Positions 17,845 to 27,558 are shown, numbered from the stretch's first letter. The stretch is 64,000 bases of DNA from CAVQOB01 sp963714325 (GCA_963714325.1 CAVQOB010000011.1:1-64000), one strand, 5' to 3'. The notes: generated by a model not told the origin, from the letters alone. Made by a program: numbers and translations.

Positions 17845-18420
17845 TTAGAAGCGGCGCAACAGGGTCGGGATGGCGAGTGCGGCCAGCAGCGCCTTGACAA
17901 CGTCGCCGAGAATGAAGGGTGTGACGCCGAAGGTGATCGCCTTTTCGAAACCGACGAATGACGCGAGCCAGGCGACGCCGGGCAAGTAAATCAGCGCGAC
18001 GCCCAACAGGCAGGCGAGGAACGCGACGCCGATGTTGGCCGTGAAGCCGCGATCTTTCAGCCAACCAACGGCAACGGCGGCGGCGAGGAACCCGGCGAGA
18101 TACCCGCCGGTCGGGCCGACCATATAGGCGAGGCCGATGCCACGCTGGGGCGTGTCGGTAAAGACCGGCAAGCCGGCGGCACCTTCAGCGAGATAAAGTG
18201 CGACCGCGAGACCAGCGCGACACCAGCCGAGTGCCAAGCCCAGCGCCAGGACGACGAACGGCTGCATGGTCATGGGGACCGGCCAGAACGGCACCTTGAC
18301 CTTGGCCGAAGCCCACAGCAGCAGTGACCCCGCGATGGCCAAGCCGATGGTTGCGGCGAGCGACTGAGCGCCGAAAATTGCCGGCGAGGCGGGGTTCGAT
18401 TGCGTCGTGCTGTCGGCCAT
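17845..18420 (-). CDS. bioY: Biotin transporter BioY
   Basis: This 191-aa membrane protein is the substrate-binding S component of a biotin ECF transporter. Typical features are an N-terminal AATIGLAIAGSLLLWASAKV helix, the conserved PVPMTMQPFVVLALG, the segment EGAAGLPVFTDTPQRGIG, and GPTGGYLAGFLAAA. It has about six hydrophobic segments. I prefer the ATG at 18420, with GGAGAG about 10 bases upstream, over ATG 18438 or longer forms, because the family is near 190 aa. No bioM/bioN genes are adjacent, so it may work alone or with components elsewhere. Confidence 0.9.
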   Translation of the reverse strand: MADSTTQSNPASPAIFGAQSLAATIGLAIAGSLLLWASAKVKVPFWPVPMTMQPFVVLALGLALGWCRAGLAVALYLAEGAAGLPVFTDTPQRGIGLAYMVGPTGGYLAGFLAAAVAVGWLKDRGFTANIGVAFLACLLGVALIYLPGVAWLASFVGFEKAITFGVTPFILGDVVKALLAALAIPTLLRRF

Positions 18421-18608
18421 GGTCGTCGCGCTCTCCATCGGGGCGGGTCGGGCCCGCACATTGACGTCACGCCGTTTCGCATGGAATGCGCGGGGCCGCA
18501 ACTACCGGGGGTAAAGAGGTTGCAAATTGGGTGTTTTCTGTCAGGCCGCCCAGACCATCCGGGGCGCGGCAGCCGCGAGCTGACGTGTGGCCCGGAACAC
18601 AGTGATAC

Positions 18609-19304
18609 TTACGGCAAGCGTGCCAGCAAGCGCTGCTCGATGGCGCGCGTGGCGGCGGTCCAGGTCGCGGTTCTCGAAGCGATCAGGTTGGCTTCCGACT
18701 GCAAAATCACACCGTCATCGAGGATCTTGAGGCCATTGTCGCGCAGCGTCGCGCCTGAGGTCGTGATGTCGACGATCAACTCGGCGAGTCCGGCCGCGGG
18801 CGCGCCTTCCGTGGCGCCAAGACTTTCGACGATGCGATAACTGACGACGCCCGATTGGGCAAAAAAGCGCCGCGTGATGTTGAGATATTTGGTCGCGACG
18901 CGCAGGCGATGGCCGCGCGCACGGCGATAGCTCATGGCCATGGTTTCGAGATCACGGACGCGGCGGACGTCGAGCCAGCACTGTGGCACGGCGACGACGA
19001 CATCGGCGCGGCCAAAGCCAAGCCTGCGGGTGAAGGTGACGCGCGCATCGGCATCGTCAACGGCTTCGCGCATCAGGTCTTCGCCGGTGACACCGATGTG
19101 CGCCGCCCCGGCCCGCAGCAGCTGGGCGATTTCCGATGAGGAGACGAAGTGCACGTCGATGTCGGGAAAGCCTGCAATCTCGCCGCGGTAGCCGCGATTA
19201 AGTCCGGCCTTCTGGATGACGAGGCCGCACTTGGCGAAGGCCTCGGTGCACTGCTCCATCAACCGGCCCTTGGAGGGCAACGCAAAGATGAGTTTATCGC
19301 TCAT
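18609..19304 (-). CDS. hisG: ATP phosphoribosyltransferase catalytic subunit, short form
   Basis: HisG (231 aa) catalyses the first step of histidine synthesis, joining ATP and PRPP. The sequence begins with the typical LIFALPSKGRLMEQ. It has the PRPP-binding-like LIVDITTSGATLRDNGLKIL near residue 170. It lacks the C-terminal regulatory domain of long HisG proteins. Short HisG needs HisZ for activity, and hisZ lies directly upstream with a 4-base overlap (19301-19304), so the two are translationally coupled. Confidence 0.95.
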   Translation of the reverse strand: MSDKLIFALPSKGRLMEQCTEAFAKCGLVIQKAGLNRGYRGEIAGFPDIDVHFVSSSEIAQLLRAGAAHIGVTGEDLMREAVDDADARVTFTRRLGFGRADVVVAVPQCWLDVRRVRDLETMAMSYRRARGHRLRVATKYLNITRRFFAQSGVVSYRIVESLGATEGAPAAGLAELIVDITTSGATLRDNGLKILDDGVILQSEANLIASRTATWTAATRAIEQRLLARLP

Positions 19305-20488
19305 GGCGTGCCTCGCGTGTGGCCGGAAAGGGCTGCGAGCAGACGCTCGGTGTAAATGGTGGCGCCGACGGCTGGAACCGGGCGCGCCGCGCCGATCGCT
19401 TCGAGCAAGCCGTCATAACGGCCGCCGCCAGCAATCGGGCTCTTGTCGCCGAGCGACGGCGCGATGATCTCGAAGACGAAACCGGTATAGTATTCGAACT
19501 TGCGGCCGAACTCGGCGGAGAACTGTGCTGCGTCGACATCGATGCCGGCGGCGCTCAGGGTTTCGAGCCGGGTGCGGAAGGCAACGAGTGCTGGCGCAAT
19601 GTCGGCATGGCCGGCGCAAGTCATGCTTTCAAGCGCTGCGACAGCGGGACGCGGCGCGCCAGTGATGCGCACAAAACTCTCGATCAGTTGGGCTTTATCG
19701 GCATGCAGCGCGCCGGTGCGCGTATCGGCGACGGCCGAGAGCAGACCGGACGTGATCTCGGCGAGCGTGCGCGTGCCGATCAACTCGTGGCCGGATACGG
19801 CCAGATGTTCAGCGACAACCGCCTCGGACGCCGTGACATCATCGGGATCGAGCGCCGCCAGCAAAGTTCTGGGAATGCCGTCGGCCGCCAACTCCGGGTG
19901 CGAGACCAACCGGGCCAGTTCGGCACGGAAGGCATCGGGACGCCAGAACTGATGGCTGAGGCGGTCATGCCAACGGGCGGGCAAAGCGAGCGCGTCCAGC
20001 AAAGCGCGGAACAACCCGAGATCGCCGAGCTTCAATTGGTAGTGCGCGAGACCGGCTGCTGCAACGGCGCGGCCCATGAGGGCGAGAACTTCGGCGTCCG
20101 CGGCAACGGGATCAGAGGCGGCAAAGCTTTCGATGCCGGCCTGGCGGAATTCGCGCGGGTTGGCACTCGGCGCGTCCTGCGGCTGAAAACGAAAAGCGGG
20201 ACCGTTGTAACAGAAGCGTTGTGCGTTTTGTGCCTGCGGTTCGCGTTCGAGATAGAGCCGGCAAGATGGAACCGTCAGATCGGGACGCAGGCACAGCTCT
20301 GCGCCGTCGGGATCGGTGAAGACGTAGGTGCGACCGCGCAGGTTCTCGCCGACGACGTCAAGGAAAAGGCCGGCTGGTTGGATGATGGCGGGCGCCACAA
20401 GTTCATAGCCAGCCGCCGTGAAGACGCCGGTCAGGCGTTGCGCCTGCAGCTCCAGTTCCTCGAAACGGCGTGCGGTTTCAGCGGTCAT
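19301..20488 (-). CDS. hisZ: ATP phosphoribosyltransferase regulatory subunit
   Basis: HisZ (395 aa) is a catalytically inactive relative of histidyl-tRNA synthetase that forms the hetero-octameric ATP phosphoribosyltransferase with short HisG. Class II synthetase-like segments are visible: the motif-2-like CLRPDLTVPSCRLYLE, RFCYNGPAFRF, and GGGRYDGLLEAIG. The start at 20488 (MTAETARRFEELELQ) fits the family; a longer upstream frame is not conserved-looking. It precedes hisG on the same strand, and hisS lies further upstream in the same orientation. Confidence 0.93.
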   Translation of the reverse strand: MTAETARRFEELELQAQRLTGVFTAAGYELVAPAIIQPAGLFLDVVGENLRGRTYVFTDPDGAELCLRPDLTVPSCRLYLEREPQAQNAQRFCYNGPAFRFQPQDAPSANPREFRQAGIESFAASDPVAADAEVLALMGRAVAAAGLAHYQLKLGDLGLFRALLDALALPARWHDRLSHQFWRPDAFRAELARLVSHPELAADGIPRTLLAALDPDDVTASEAVVAEHLAVSGHELIGTRTLAEITSGLLSAVADTRTGALHADKAQLIESFVRITGAPRPAVAALESMTCAGHADIAPALVAFRTRLETLSAAGIDVDAAQFSAEFGRKFEYYTGFVFEIIAPSLGDKSPIAGGGRYDGLLEAIGAARPVPAVGATIYTERLLAALSGHTRGTP

Positions 20489-20692
20489 GGGTTGGCTTTT
20501 TTCTGGTCGCGTCCGATGCCCCTGCGGTGAGCCGGCTGGACCCGACGAGCGCCGCAGACGCGGCACCTTCTATCGAATCTGTTGCGCAAGGTCCCATGTC
20601 TGCACCGCACAACGGCGCTTGCGCTCCGTTATGCACTGCGCCCGGGATGACAGGGTTTAGTGTTCCGGCACAAACAAATGGTACACAAATTT

Positions 20693-20845
20693 CGTCATGG
20701 CCGCGGAGGCGGCCACCCAAGCAAATCAAAGCTAAGACAGGGCGTCCACGCAGGCGCATCTCATTGAAATCATGTCGTTCTCGCAGCATATTCTGGATCG
20801 CCTAAATGGATGCTTGCTTGGGTGGCCGCCTCCGCGGCCATGACG
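20693..20845. repeat. REPIN-like inverted repeat, copy 1
   Basis: Two 31-bp arms (20693-20723 and 20815-20845) are perfect reverse complements; the left one starts CGTCATGGCCGCGGAGGCGG. They flank a 91-bp centre. The same arms occur at 27293-27467 and 43912-44058 with unrelated centres. The element sits between hisZ and hisS, and the remaining bases of that 427-bp gap hold no gene. Confidence 0.85.
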
Positions 20846-20915
20846 GAGTGTGGCGGAACTTCGGGAATCAAATGATAAAGTCAGAACATTGGCAACATGC
20901 GCGCAATCATCCCGC

Positions 20916-22403
20916 TCACCCCTGATGCCGGGCGAGGATGTCGCGGACGGCGGCGACCATATCGGCTTCGCTTGCTGTGGCTTGCGCCGGACGAGCGGCT
21001 TTCCATGCCGCGTTGTCTTTGATGGCGGCGGCGGCCTTTGCGCCTTCGATCAGGTCCTTGATCTGGACTTCGCCCTTGGCTTTCTCGTCGGAGCCTTGAA
21101 TGACGACACAGGGGGCCCGTCGACGATCGGCGTATTTCATCTGCGCTTTCATGCCGGATGTACCGAGATACATTTCGGCGCGAATGCCGGCTTGGCGGAG
21201 CTGCTGCGTCAAGCGCTGATAATCGGCGAGGCGATCCTTATCCATGACCAGCACGACAACGGGGCCGGAGCCATCAGCGGTCTGGACCTTGCCGAGAGTG
21301 GCCAACGCAGATTGGAGGCGGGACACGCCGATGGAGAACCCAGTGGCTGGAACTTTCTCGCCGCGAAAGCGGGCGACGAGACCGTCATAGCGCCCGCCGC
21401 CGCCGACGCTACCGAAGCGCACGGCCTGGCCGTCGTCGTTCTTCACCTCGAAGGTGAGTTCGGCTTCGAAGACGGGGCCGGTGTAGTATTCGAGGCCGCG
21501 CACGACCGTGGAATTGAACGCGACGCGGCCGTCATTGTAGCCGCCGGCCGCAACGAGTGCTTCGATGCCGCGGAGTTCGCCAACGCCAGCGGTGCCGATG
21601 GCGCTGGATTTGAGCAGGTCGGCGATGATGTCGAGCGCGTCGGTCTTGGATTGGGTGCTGGCATTGACGAAAGCGAGCACCGTGTCGATGGATTTGGCGT
21701 CGAGCCCGGCGCCGGCGGTGAAGTCGCCGAACTCGTCCTTGCGGCCTTTGCCGAGCAACAAGCCAACGCCCGCCGAACCCAGCCGGTCGAGCTTGTCGAC
21801 GGCGCGCAACACGGTCAGTTTCTTCGCCACATCGGCTTCGGCAACACCAATCACCTCGAGCACACCATCAAGCAATTTGCGGTTGTTGACGTTGATGCGG
21901 TACTGCCCCCTGGCGATGCCGAGTTTTTCCATGACGTCGGCCATCAGCATGCAGGCTTCGGCGTCGGCGGCGATGTTGTCGGTGCCGACGGTATCAGCGT
22001 CGCACTGCAGGAACTGGCGGAAGCGACCGGGGCCTGGTTTCTCATTGCGCCAGACGGGACCCCAGGCATAGCGGCGGAAGGGCTTGGGGAGCTTGTCGTA
22101 GTTTTCGGCGACGTAGCGGGCGAGCGGCGCCGTCAGGTCATAGCGCAACGACAGCCACTGCTCGTCCTCGTCCTTGAAGGAGAAGACGCCGGCGTTGGGC
22201 CGATCGAGGTCGGGCAGGAACTTGCCGAGCGCGTCGGTGTACTCGATGGCCGGCGTCTCGATGGCTTCGTAGCCGTAGCTTTCATAGACCTCGGCAATTT
22301 TGCCGAGCATGACCGCAAGGCCTTTGACCTCGGCGCCGTCGCTGTCGCGGAAGCCCTTGGGGAGCCTGGCTTCGGGGCCGGCAAAGTTCTTGTTCGTCGC
22401 CAT
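20916..22403 (-). CDS. hisS: Histidyl-tRNA synthetase
   Basis: HisRS (495 aa) charges tRNA-His in the cytoplasm. It has the class II core: PKGFRDSDG at the N-terminus, motif 2 around LRYDLTAPLARYVAEN and FRRYAWGPVWRNEKPG, the HisA motif RGLEYYTGPVFEAEL (around residue 300), and motif 3 GGGGRYDGLVARFRG. The C-terminal anticodon-binding domain follows. It is about 70 aa longer than the E. coli enzyme, as in the alphaproteobacterial type. It is upstream of hisZ on the same strand, but a 427-bp gap with a repeat element separates them. A long open frame on the other strand across this gene is a codon-bias shadow. Confidence 0.95.
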   Translation of the reverse strand: MATNKNFAGPEARLPKGFRDSDGAEVKGLAVMLGKIAEVYESYGYEAIETPAIEYTDALGKFLPDLDRPNAGVFSFKDEDEQWLSLRYDLTAPLARYVAENYDKLPKPFRRYAWGPVWRNEKPGPGRFRQFLQCDADTVGTDNIAADAEACMLMADVMEKLGIARGQYRINVNNRKLLDGVLEVIGVAEADVAKKLTVLRAVDKLDRLGSAGVGLLLGKGRKDEFGDFTAGAGLDAKSIDTVLAFVNASTQSKTDALDIIADLLKSSAIGTAGVGELRGIEALVAAGGYNDGRVAFNSTVVRGLEYYTGPVFEAELTFEVKNDDGQAVRFGSVGGGGRYDGLVARFRGEKVPATGFSIGVSRLQSALATLGKVQTADGSGPVVVLVMDKDRLADYQRLTQQLRQAGIRAEMYLGTSGMKAQMKYADRRRAPCVVIQGSDEKAKGEVQIKDLIEGAKAAAAIKDNAAWKAARPAQATASEADMVAAVRDILARHQG

Positions 22404-22562
22404 CAGGTTGCATCAGCGGCTCAAGCGCCACGCCTCGGTTGCCTCGCAGCGCCTTATAGCGAGGCAACTCCCTGACGGGAAGGCGGTTCTGAGGCGGCCG
22501 AGAGAGCGTGAACGGTTTGACGGGGTGAGCGCCCAAAGCTCGCTGAAGATGCGGTTTATTGA

Positions 22563-24431
22563 CTAACCTTTGCCACCGCCACCGCCACCGCCACCGCCGC
22601 CGCCGCCGCCGCCGCCACCCCCACCTGAGCCGCTGTTGCCTCCGCTGCCCGAGGAGCCGCTGCCACTGTTGCCGGATCCAGAATTGCCGCCGCCGGAGCC
22701 GCCGCCAAAGCCGCCGCCGGAACCACTGCCACTCGCCTCGGTCCGCCACGGCGCCCAAGGCGTCTTCCAGCTACCACTGCGCGGGCCACCCAGGCTCGAG
22801 CGCGACGCAGTATAGCTTCGCCGGCGCTCCGATGCCTGGGCTTGTTGCTGCCGCGACGTTTCACGACGTGCCGCCTCGCGACGCTCCTCGCGTGCGGCGG
22901 CCTCGGCCCGCTCTTGCCGCGCCTGACGCTGTCGCTCCTGCGCCGCCGCCGCCTCTTGCCGGTCGCGATTGCGCTGGTCTTCGGCACGTTGCACCGTTTG
23001 CGCCTGCCGACGGCGCTCGGCTGCAGCATCGGCCTCAGCCTGTCGCTGCCGGGCTTCCTGCTGTTCCTGTTCAGCCTGCCGCTTACGTTCGCGCTGGCGC
23101 CGATCCTCGGCCGCTTCCGCGACTTGCGCCTGACGGCGGCGCTCGGCTGCGGCCTGATCCCGTTCGGCTTGCTGGCGTGCTTCACGTTCGCGCGGGTGTT
23201 GATCGTCACGCACTGCCACCACACTTGATGATGGAGAGTCATGCTGCGTTGCCATCGGGCTGCTGCCATTCGATGGCGACGGACCGGCGAGGCGTATCAA
23301 GCCTTGGCTAGTACTTTGGTTCGGAGTCGTGACCGCCGCTTGTTGGGGATTCGGGCCGGCCAAGACCGCGCCGACACTAAGGGGCAGAGATTCAGCAACG
23401 ACCGTGTCGACCGAATCTGGTGACACGCCAAGTGACGCTAACCCGACATCGTGTGAAACAACATGCGCCAGCGGCCGACCGCGTGGTGCGGGTTGCTCCC
23501 TCAAGACCACGTTGATCGGTGATTCAGCAATTGCGAGTTCATGCGTTGCCGTTTGCCGCAGCGGGAGACTGGGGCTCGGTGTCACCGCTAGCGGTGACGG
23601 CGTCGCAACAGGCTGCTGCTGCGTGCCCGACTGCGACGCCGTCGTGGCAGAAGCCGTGCTAGGATCAGCTCCTGCGATCACTTGTTCCTGCGCTGTGCGA
23701 TGCCCGGTCATCATCCAACCGGTGCTGAGGCCCATGGTCGCCAACAACACGACGGCTGCCAGACCGATGCGGCCGCGCGCGCGTGTATCAAAGTGCTCGC
23801 GCAGGCGGCGGCGGCGGTCGCGTGGCGCCTCATGGAGATGCTCGCCGGCCGCATGCAGCGATTTGCGGCCCGTGACCATGGCGCCGATCAGATTTTCCTG
23901 ATGCATGATGCTGGTCAACACCGCGCCGGCCACGTGCATGGGAACCAGAACCAGCAGCGCATTGGCGGCGTAGTGGTGAACCTGCTCAACCCACTCGATG
24001 CCGTAGAAGGCGTTGGTCAATTGCATGACGCCGGTGGCGCAGATGACCGCGATCGTCGACAACAGCGCCAGGATCATATAGCCGCCGGCGGGATTGTGCC
24101 CCAAGTGTCGCGGCGCGCGTTTGCGCATCACCGACTGGAGATCGCCGATGACGGCGCCAGGGCGCTCGACGAAATCCGTAAATCGTGCGCGCCGGCTGCC
24201 GAAAATTCCCCAGATCAGGCGGAAGGCTACCAGCGCGGTGATACCAAACCCAACCGTCTCGTGAATGCGATGGCCGGAGCCGCCTGAAACCCAGGCGGTG
24301 ACAATTCCGGCCACCAACAACCAATGAAAAGTGCGAACGGCCGCATCCCAGACAAGCACCCGCTCGGCGCCCTGTGGCGCTTCAACAGGATCGGCTGGCA
24401 TAGGTTTTGGACCGTTCGCAAAGTTCGTCAT
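22563..24431 (-). CDS. Cytochrome b561-type protein with long low-complexity tail
   Basis: This 622-aa protein is in two parts. Residues 1-190 form a di-heme cytochrome b561/b-type membrane domain with about four helices and likely heme ligands in RTFHWLLVAGIV, GHRIHETVGF, HHYAANALLVLVPMHVAG. A further hydrophobic segment (IGLAAVVLLATMGLSTGWMM) follows at about 220-240. The remaining 380 residues are low complexity: a Ser/Thr/Pro-rich stretch, an Arg/Gln/Glu/Ala-rich segment likely to form a long charged helix or coiled coil (about 420-540), and a Ser/Gly end finishing in a run of Gly. The PepSY gene directly upstream suggests a membrane electron-transfer unit. The tail is far longer than usual for the family. 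Confidence 0.8.
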   Translation of the reverse strand: MTNFANGPKPMPADPVEAPQGAERVLVWDAAVRTFHWLLVAGIVTAWVSGGSGHRIHETVGFGITALVAFRLIWGIFGSRRARFTDFVERPGAVIGDLQSVMRKRAPRHLGHNPAGGYMILALLSTIAVICATGVMQLTNAFYGIEWVEQVHHYAANALLVLVPMHVAGAVLTSIMHQENLIGAMVTGRKSLHAAGEHLHEAPRDRRRRLREHFDTRARGRIGLAAVVLLATMGLSTGWMMTGHRTAQEQVIAGADPSTASATTASQSGTQQQPVATPSPLAVTPSPSLPLRQTATHELAIAESPINVVLREQPAPRGRPLAHVVSHDVGLASLGVSPDSVDTVVAESLPLSVGAVLAGPNPQQAAVTTPNQSTSQGLIRLAGPSPSNGSSPMATQHDSPSSSVVAVRDDQHPREREARQQAERDQAAAERRRQAQVAEAAEDRRQRERKRQAEQEQQEARQRQAEADAAAERRRQAQTVQRAEDQRNRDRQEAAAAQERQRQARQERAEAAAREERREAARRETSRQQQAQASERRRSYTASRSSLGGPRSGSWKTPWAPWRTEASGSGSGGGFGGGSGGGNSGSGNSGSGSSGSGGNSGSGGGGGGGGGGGGGGGGGGKG

Positions 24432-24455
24432 GACGATGTCCCGACTTTGGTTGGG

Positions 24456-24728
24456 TTATTTCGTAACCGTCAGCATCAAGCTCAGATCAATCGGGTTGTA
24501 GAACAGCTCAAGGTTCTTGCCGTCCTTGACGGCGTACACTTCGTAGCAGGCGCCTTCGATCTTCGAGCGGCGCACTTCATAGCCGGCTGCCTTTGCAGTG
24601 GCTTCGGCTTCATTCTGCGGCTTCCACTTCGCCTGTGGTTCGGTCGTGCAATCTTTCTTGCCATCGGCGAAAGCCGGGGCGGCAAACATGACCAGACCAG
24701 CGACCAGCGAAACAAAAATCTTCTGCAT
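24456..24728 (-). CDS. PepSY-domain periplasmic protein
   Basis: This 90-aa protein has a Sec signal peptide (MQKIFVSLVAGLVMFAAPAFA, cleaved before DGKKD). A short PepSY-like domain follows, ending EGACYEVYAVKDGKNLELFYNP. Two Cys (KKDCTTE and EGACYE) may form a disulfide. The ATG at 24728 has GGGAGA 6 bases upstream; the ATG at 24734 overlaps that site. Small PepSY proteins are often encoded with cytochrome b561 proteins, and here the cytochrome gene follows 24 bases downstream on the same strand. The two face the histidine-kinase/response-regulator pair, which probably controls them. Confidence 0.8.
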   Translation of the reverse strand: MQKIFVSLVAGLVMFAAPAFADGKKDCTTEPQAKWKPQNEAEATAKAAGYEVRRSKIEGACYEVYAVKDGKNLELFYNPIDLSLMLTVTK

Positions 24729-25020
24729 GTACATTCTCCCGTTACTGCCTGACTAGATGTTACTGAGCGACCTGCTATTGCCTGCCGCTCGACTTCAGCA
24801 CGATCCGTGATAGCGGCACTCAGCTGACAACAAGCTGACACGATCCGTGTCCGACGTGTTGTTGTCTCGCTGTAGCTCAGTCGACAGATAGGCTGTAGGG
24901 CCGCAGGTCTGCATCCATAGTCTCAGACCATAGTCGGAAAAGTTATCTCTGACGGACAACGTCGCTTTGCAGCGATGGTTTGTCGTGCTTAACGTGATCC
25001 ATCGCCATCCATGATGAGCA

Positions 25021-26550
25021 ATGCAACAGAGGGTCCAAATGCCTTCGGCTCAACCGACACCAGCTCCAAGGTTGGCCTGGATCTCTCGTGCTATTGTGGG
25101 AGTGCGCGCTTCGTTGCGCGCATTGCTCAGCCATATGGGCCGCCGCTGGCGCAGCCTGAGCCTCGCCAAGCAGTTCGCCACGTGTGCAACATTGGTATTG
25201 TTGCCGGCGATGTTGACGATCGGCACCTGGGTCAGCAATCAGATCGAACATGGTGTCACGCACAACGCTGGGGTATCGGCGGCATTGTACATGGAAAACT
25301 TCGTCGAGCCGTTGGTGCAGGATCTCGCAATTCAAGATGGGATCCGGCCGTCAAATGCCGACAAGATTGCGCGGCTGCTGACGGATACATCGCTCGGGCA
25401 GAAGGTGATCAGTTTCAAGATCTGGGGGGTCGGCGGCCGCATCATTGCGGCCAGCCGCCCCGAACTGGTCGGCCAATCCTTCCCCATGACCAAAGGCCTT
25501 GTGGCCGCTTGGAGCGGCATCGCCTCGACCGAATTCGATCATTTAAAGGATGCGGAAAACGTCCATGAGCGCGCGACAGGGCTCGCCCTGCTCGAGGTCT
25601 ATATTCCTTTGCGCGCACGCGGCTCCGATCAGATCATTGCGGTCGGCGAATTCTACGAAAAAGCCCCGGAGCTGAAGGCGGAACTCAATAAGGCTCGCCT
25701 GATGTCCTGGCTGGTGGTCGGAGCTGTCACACTGTCGATGCTCGCAGCGCTCTTTGCAATCGTGCGGCGCGGCAGCCAGACTATCGTGCGCCAGCAATCC
25801 GTCCTCGAACAGCGCGTTACGGAGCTGACGGGGCTGCTCGCCGAGAATGGCCGCTTGCGGTCGCGGATCCATCGGGCCTCGGCGCGGGCCAGCGAAGGCA
25901 ACGAGCAATTTCTGCGCCGGCTCGGCGCCGACCTGCACGATGGCCCGGCGCAGTTGATCAGTTTAGCATTGCTGCGCCTCGATGATGTGCAACAGCACAC
26001 ACAACCAACCGCTCAAGGTCCGCACGCGACACCGACGGCCGAGGCAAGCAATAGCGTCTGTGTCAGAACAGTTCTGAGCAATGCTCTGCTCGAAATCAGA
26101 AATATCGCGACCGGCCTCGCCGTCCCGGAGATCGAAGCGCTGTCGCTCAAAGCAGCGCTGACATCGGCCGTCCATCGCCATGAAGAGCTGACACGCACGC
26201 GCGTCGATTTTTCAGGCGATTGTTTGGAGAAACCGGTTCCGCCTGCCGTCAAGTTGTGTGCCTACCGAGTCCTGCAGGAGGGACTGACCAATGCATTCCG
26301 GCATGCCGATGGCCAGGGCCAGGTCGTTCGAGCACGACTGGACGCGGCGCATCTGGAACTCGTCGTCTCCGACAGCGGCCGCAGCAATGCACGGGCACCC
26401 ACGAGCGTCCGGCGCGGCCTTGGATTGCGTGGGCTGACCGACCGGATTGAAAGTCTCGGTGGGAGCTTGCTGATGACACCCAACAGCCAAGGCGGCACCA
26501 GCCTGACCGCCCGTCTACCATTGTCCCAGGGAGCGACACACGATGAGTAA
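25021..26550 (+). CDS. Sensor histidine kinase, NarX type (HisKA_3)
   Basis: This 509-aa membrane sensor kinase has a first helix near residues 55-80 (AKQFATCATLVLLPAMLTIG), a periplasmic sensing region of about 150 residues, and a second helix near 235-255 (WLVVGAVTLSMLAALFAIV). The HisKA_3 motif FLRRLGADLHDGPAQLIS has its phospho-acceptor at His306. The ATPase end contains RRGLGLRGLTDRIESLGG. The response regulator gene overlaps its 3' end by 8 bases. The divergent PepSY-cytochrome b pair starts 286 bp away and is the likely target; the signal is unknown. Confidence 0.9.
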   Translation: MQQRVQMPSAQPTPAPRLAWISRAIVGVRASLRALLSHMGRRWRSLSLAKQFATCATLVLLPAMLTIGTWVSNQIEHGVTHNAGVSAALYMENFVEPLVQDLAIQDGIRPSNADKIARLLTDTSLGQKVISFKIWGVGGRIIAASRPELVGQSFPMTKGLVAAWSGIASTEFDHLKDAENVHERATGLALLEVYIPLRARGSDQIIAVGEFYEKAPELKAELNKARLMSWLVVGAVTLSMLAALFAIVRRGSQTIVRQQSVLEQRVTELTGLLAENGRLRSRIHRASARASEGNEQFLRRLGADLHDGPAQLISLALLRLDDVQQHTQPTAQGPHATPTAEASNSVCVRTVLSNALLEIRNIATGLAVPEIEALSLKAALTSAVHRHEELTRTRVDFSGDCLEKPVPPAVKLCAYRVLQEGLTNAFRHADGQGQVVRARLDAAHLELVVSDSGRSNARAPTSVRRGLGLRGLTDRIESLGGSLLMTPNSQGGTSLTARLPLSQGATHDE

Positions 26551-27217
26551 AGCGCCGCGGGACGACATGATCCGTGTTGCCGTCGTCGACGATCACCCGT
26601 TGATGCGTGACGGCATCGTCAGCCGATTGAAGCGCGAACCGGGTATCGAAGTCGTCGCCGAAGGACAATCGGCGGACGAGGCGCTGGCCATTGCCGAACG
26701 CCTGCTACCCGACGTGATGCTGGTCGATATCAACATGCCCGGCGGCGGGCTCAACGCACTCAAATGGATCGCGGACCGCTGCCCTGCCGTCGCAACCATC
26801 GTGATCACCGTGCGCGAAGACGAGCAAACGGTTGAGCAGGCTTTGCGGGTCGGCGCGCGCGGCTACGTCCTCAAAGGCATCAGCGGCGCCGATCTGGTGC
26901 AGACCATCTGCGCGATCCATGGCGGCGACCTGTACATCACGCCAACGCTGGCCGCTCGCCTGCTGGCGCGCAACGAGCCGGGTTCGCCCAGCACCGTGGC
27001 CGGTCGCCAGCAACTTGACATGCTCAATGCACGCGAGGCCGAGATCCTCAGTCTGATCGCCACCGGCAAAATCAATAAGGAAATCGCGACCGAACTTGGC
27101 TTGAGTGAAAAAACGATCAAGCATTATGTGACGAATATTCTGCAGAAATTGCAGGTGCGCAATCGCGTGGAAGCCGCCTTGATCGCGCAGCGCAGCCAGG
27201 ATTCTGAGGACACATGA
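26543..27217 (+). CDS. LuxR/NarL-family response regulator
   Basis: This 224-aa protein has an N-terminal receiver domain (VAVVDDHPLMRDG, phosphorylation Asp62 in VMLVDINMPGG, conserved Lys in GYVLKGIS). A C-terminal LuxR-type helix-turn-helix (LNAREAEILSLIATGKINKE, then LGLSEKTIKHYVTNIL) follows. It is the cognate regulator of the overlapping kinase gene. Translation may also begin at the ATG at 26567. It probably activates or represses the divergent pepSY-cytochrome operon when phosphorylated. Confidence 0.92.
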   Translation: MSKAPRDDMIRVAVVDDHPLMRDGIVSRLKREPGIEVVAEGQSADEALAIAERLLPDVMLVDINMPGGGLNALKWIADRCPAVATIVITVREDEQTVEQALRVGARGYVLKGISGADLVQTICAIHGGDLYITPTLAARLLARNEPGSPSTVAGRQQLDMLNAREAEILSLIATGKINKEIATELGLSEKTIKHYVTNILQKLQVRNRVEAALIAQRSQDSEDT

Positions 27218-27292
27218 GCCCGCCCACCCGGATCATCGGACCGACAATCACTTGTACCCGCGAGCGAAATTTTCGACCTGCACATCCTTGTT

Positions 27293-27467
27293 CGTCATGG
27301 CCGCGAAGGCGGCCACCCAAGCAAGTCAAATTGGCTCACGATCTCTACGCCAGTCATCCCACCCATCATTCGACCCCATGCGACTTCTTCGACTGTGATC
27401 ACTTGCAGCCTGCTTGGGTGGCCGCCGTCGATGCGGAGCATCGCGCTGCGATGACGCGGCCATGACG
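27293..27467. repeat. REPIN-like inverted repeat, copy 2 (arm interrupted)
   Basis: The left arm (27293-27323) matches copy 1 with one difference. The right arm begins at 27411 and ends at 27467, and three of its bases are replaced by about 29 extra bases that themselves form a small hairpin (GATGCGGAGCATC region). The centre is unrelated to the other copies. The 341-bp gap between the response regulator and the tail-like gene holds nothing else. Confidence 0.8.
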
Positions 27468-27558
27468 GAGTTTGGGTTTGCAGACAGGTCGAAGTTTATG
27501 CACGGCGGTATTACTCCAAACCGATCATGCCGTTGTGTTGCCTCGCTAAACCCGCCGC

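Noticed and set aside
20850..22475. Long open frame of 541 codons opposite hisS
   Set aside because: It is an antisense shadow caused by GC-rich third positions. It has no domain, and hisS on the other strand is unmistakable.
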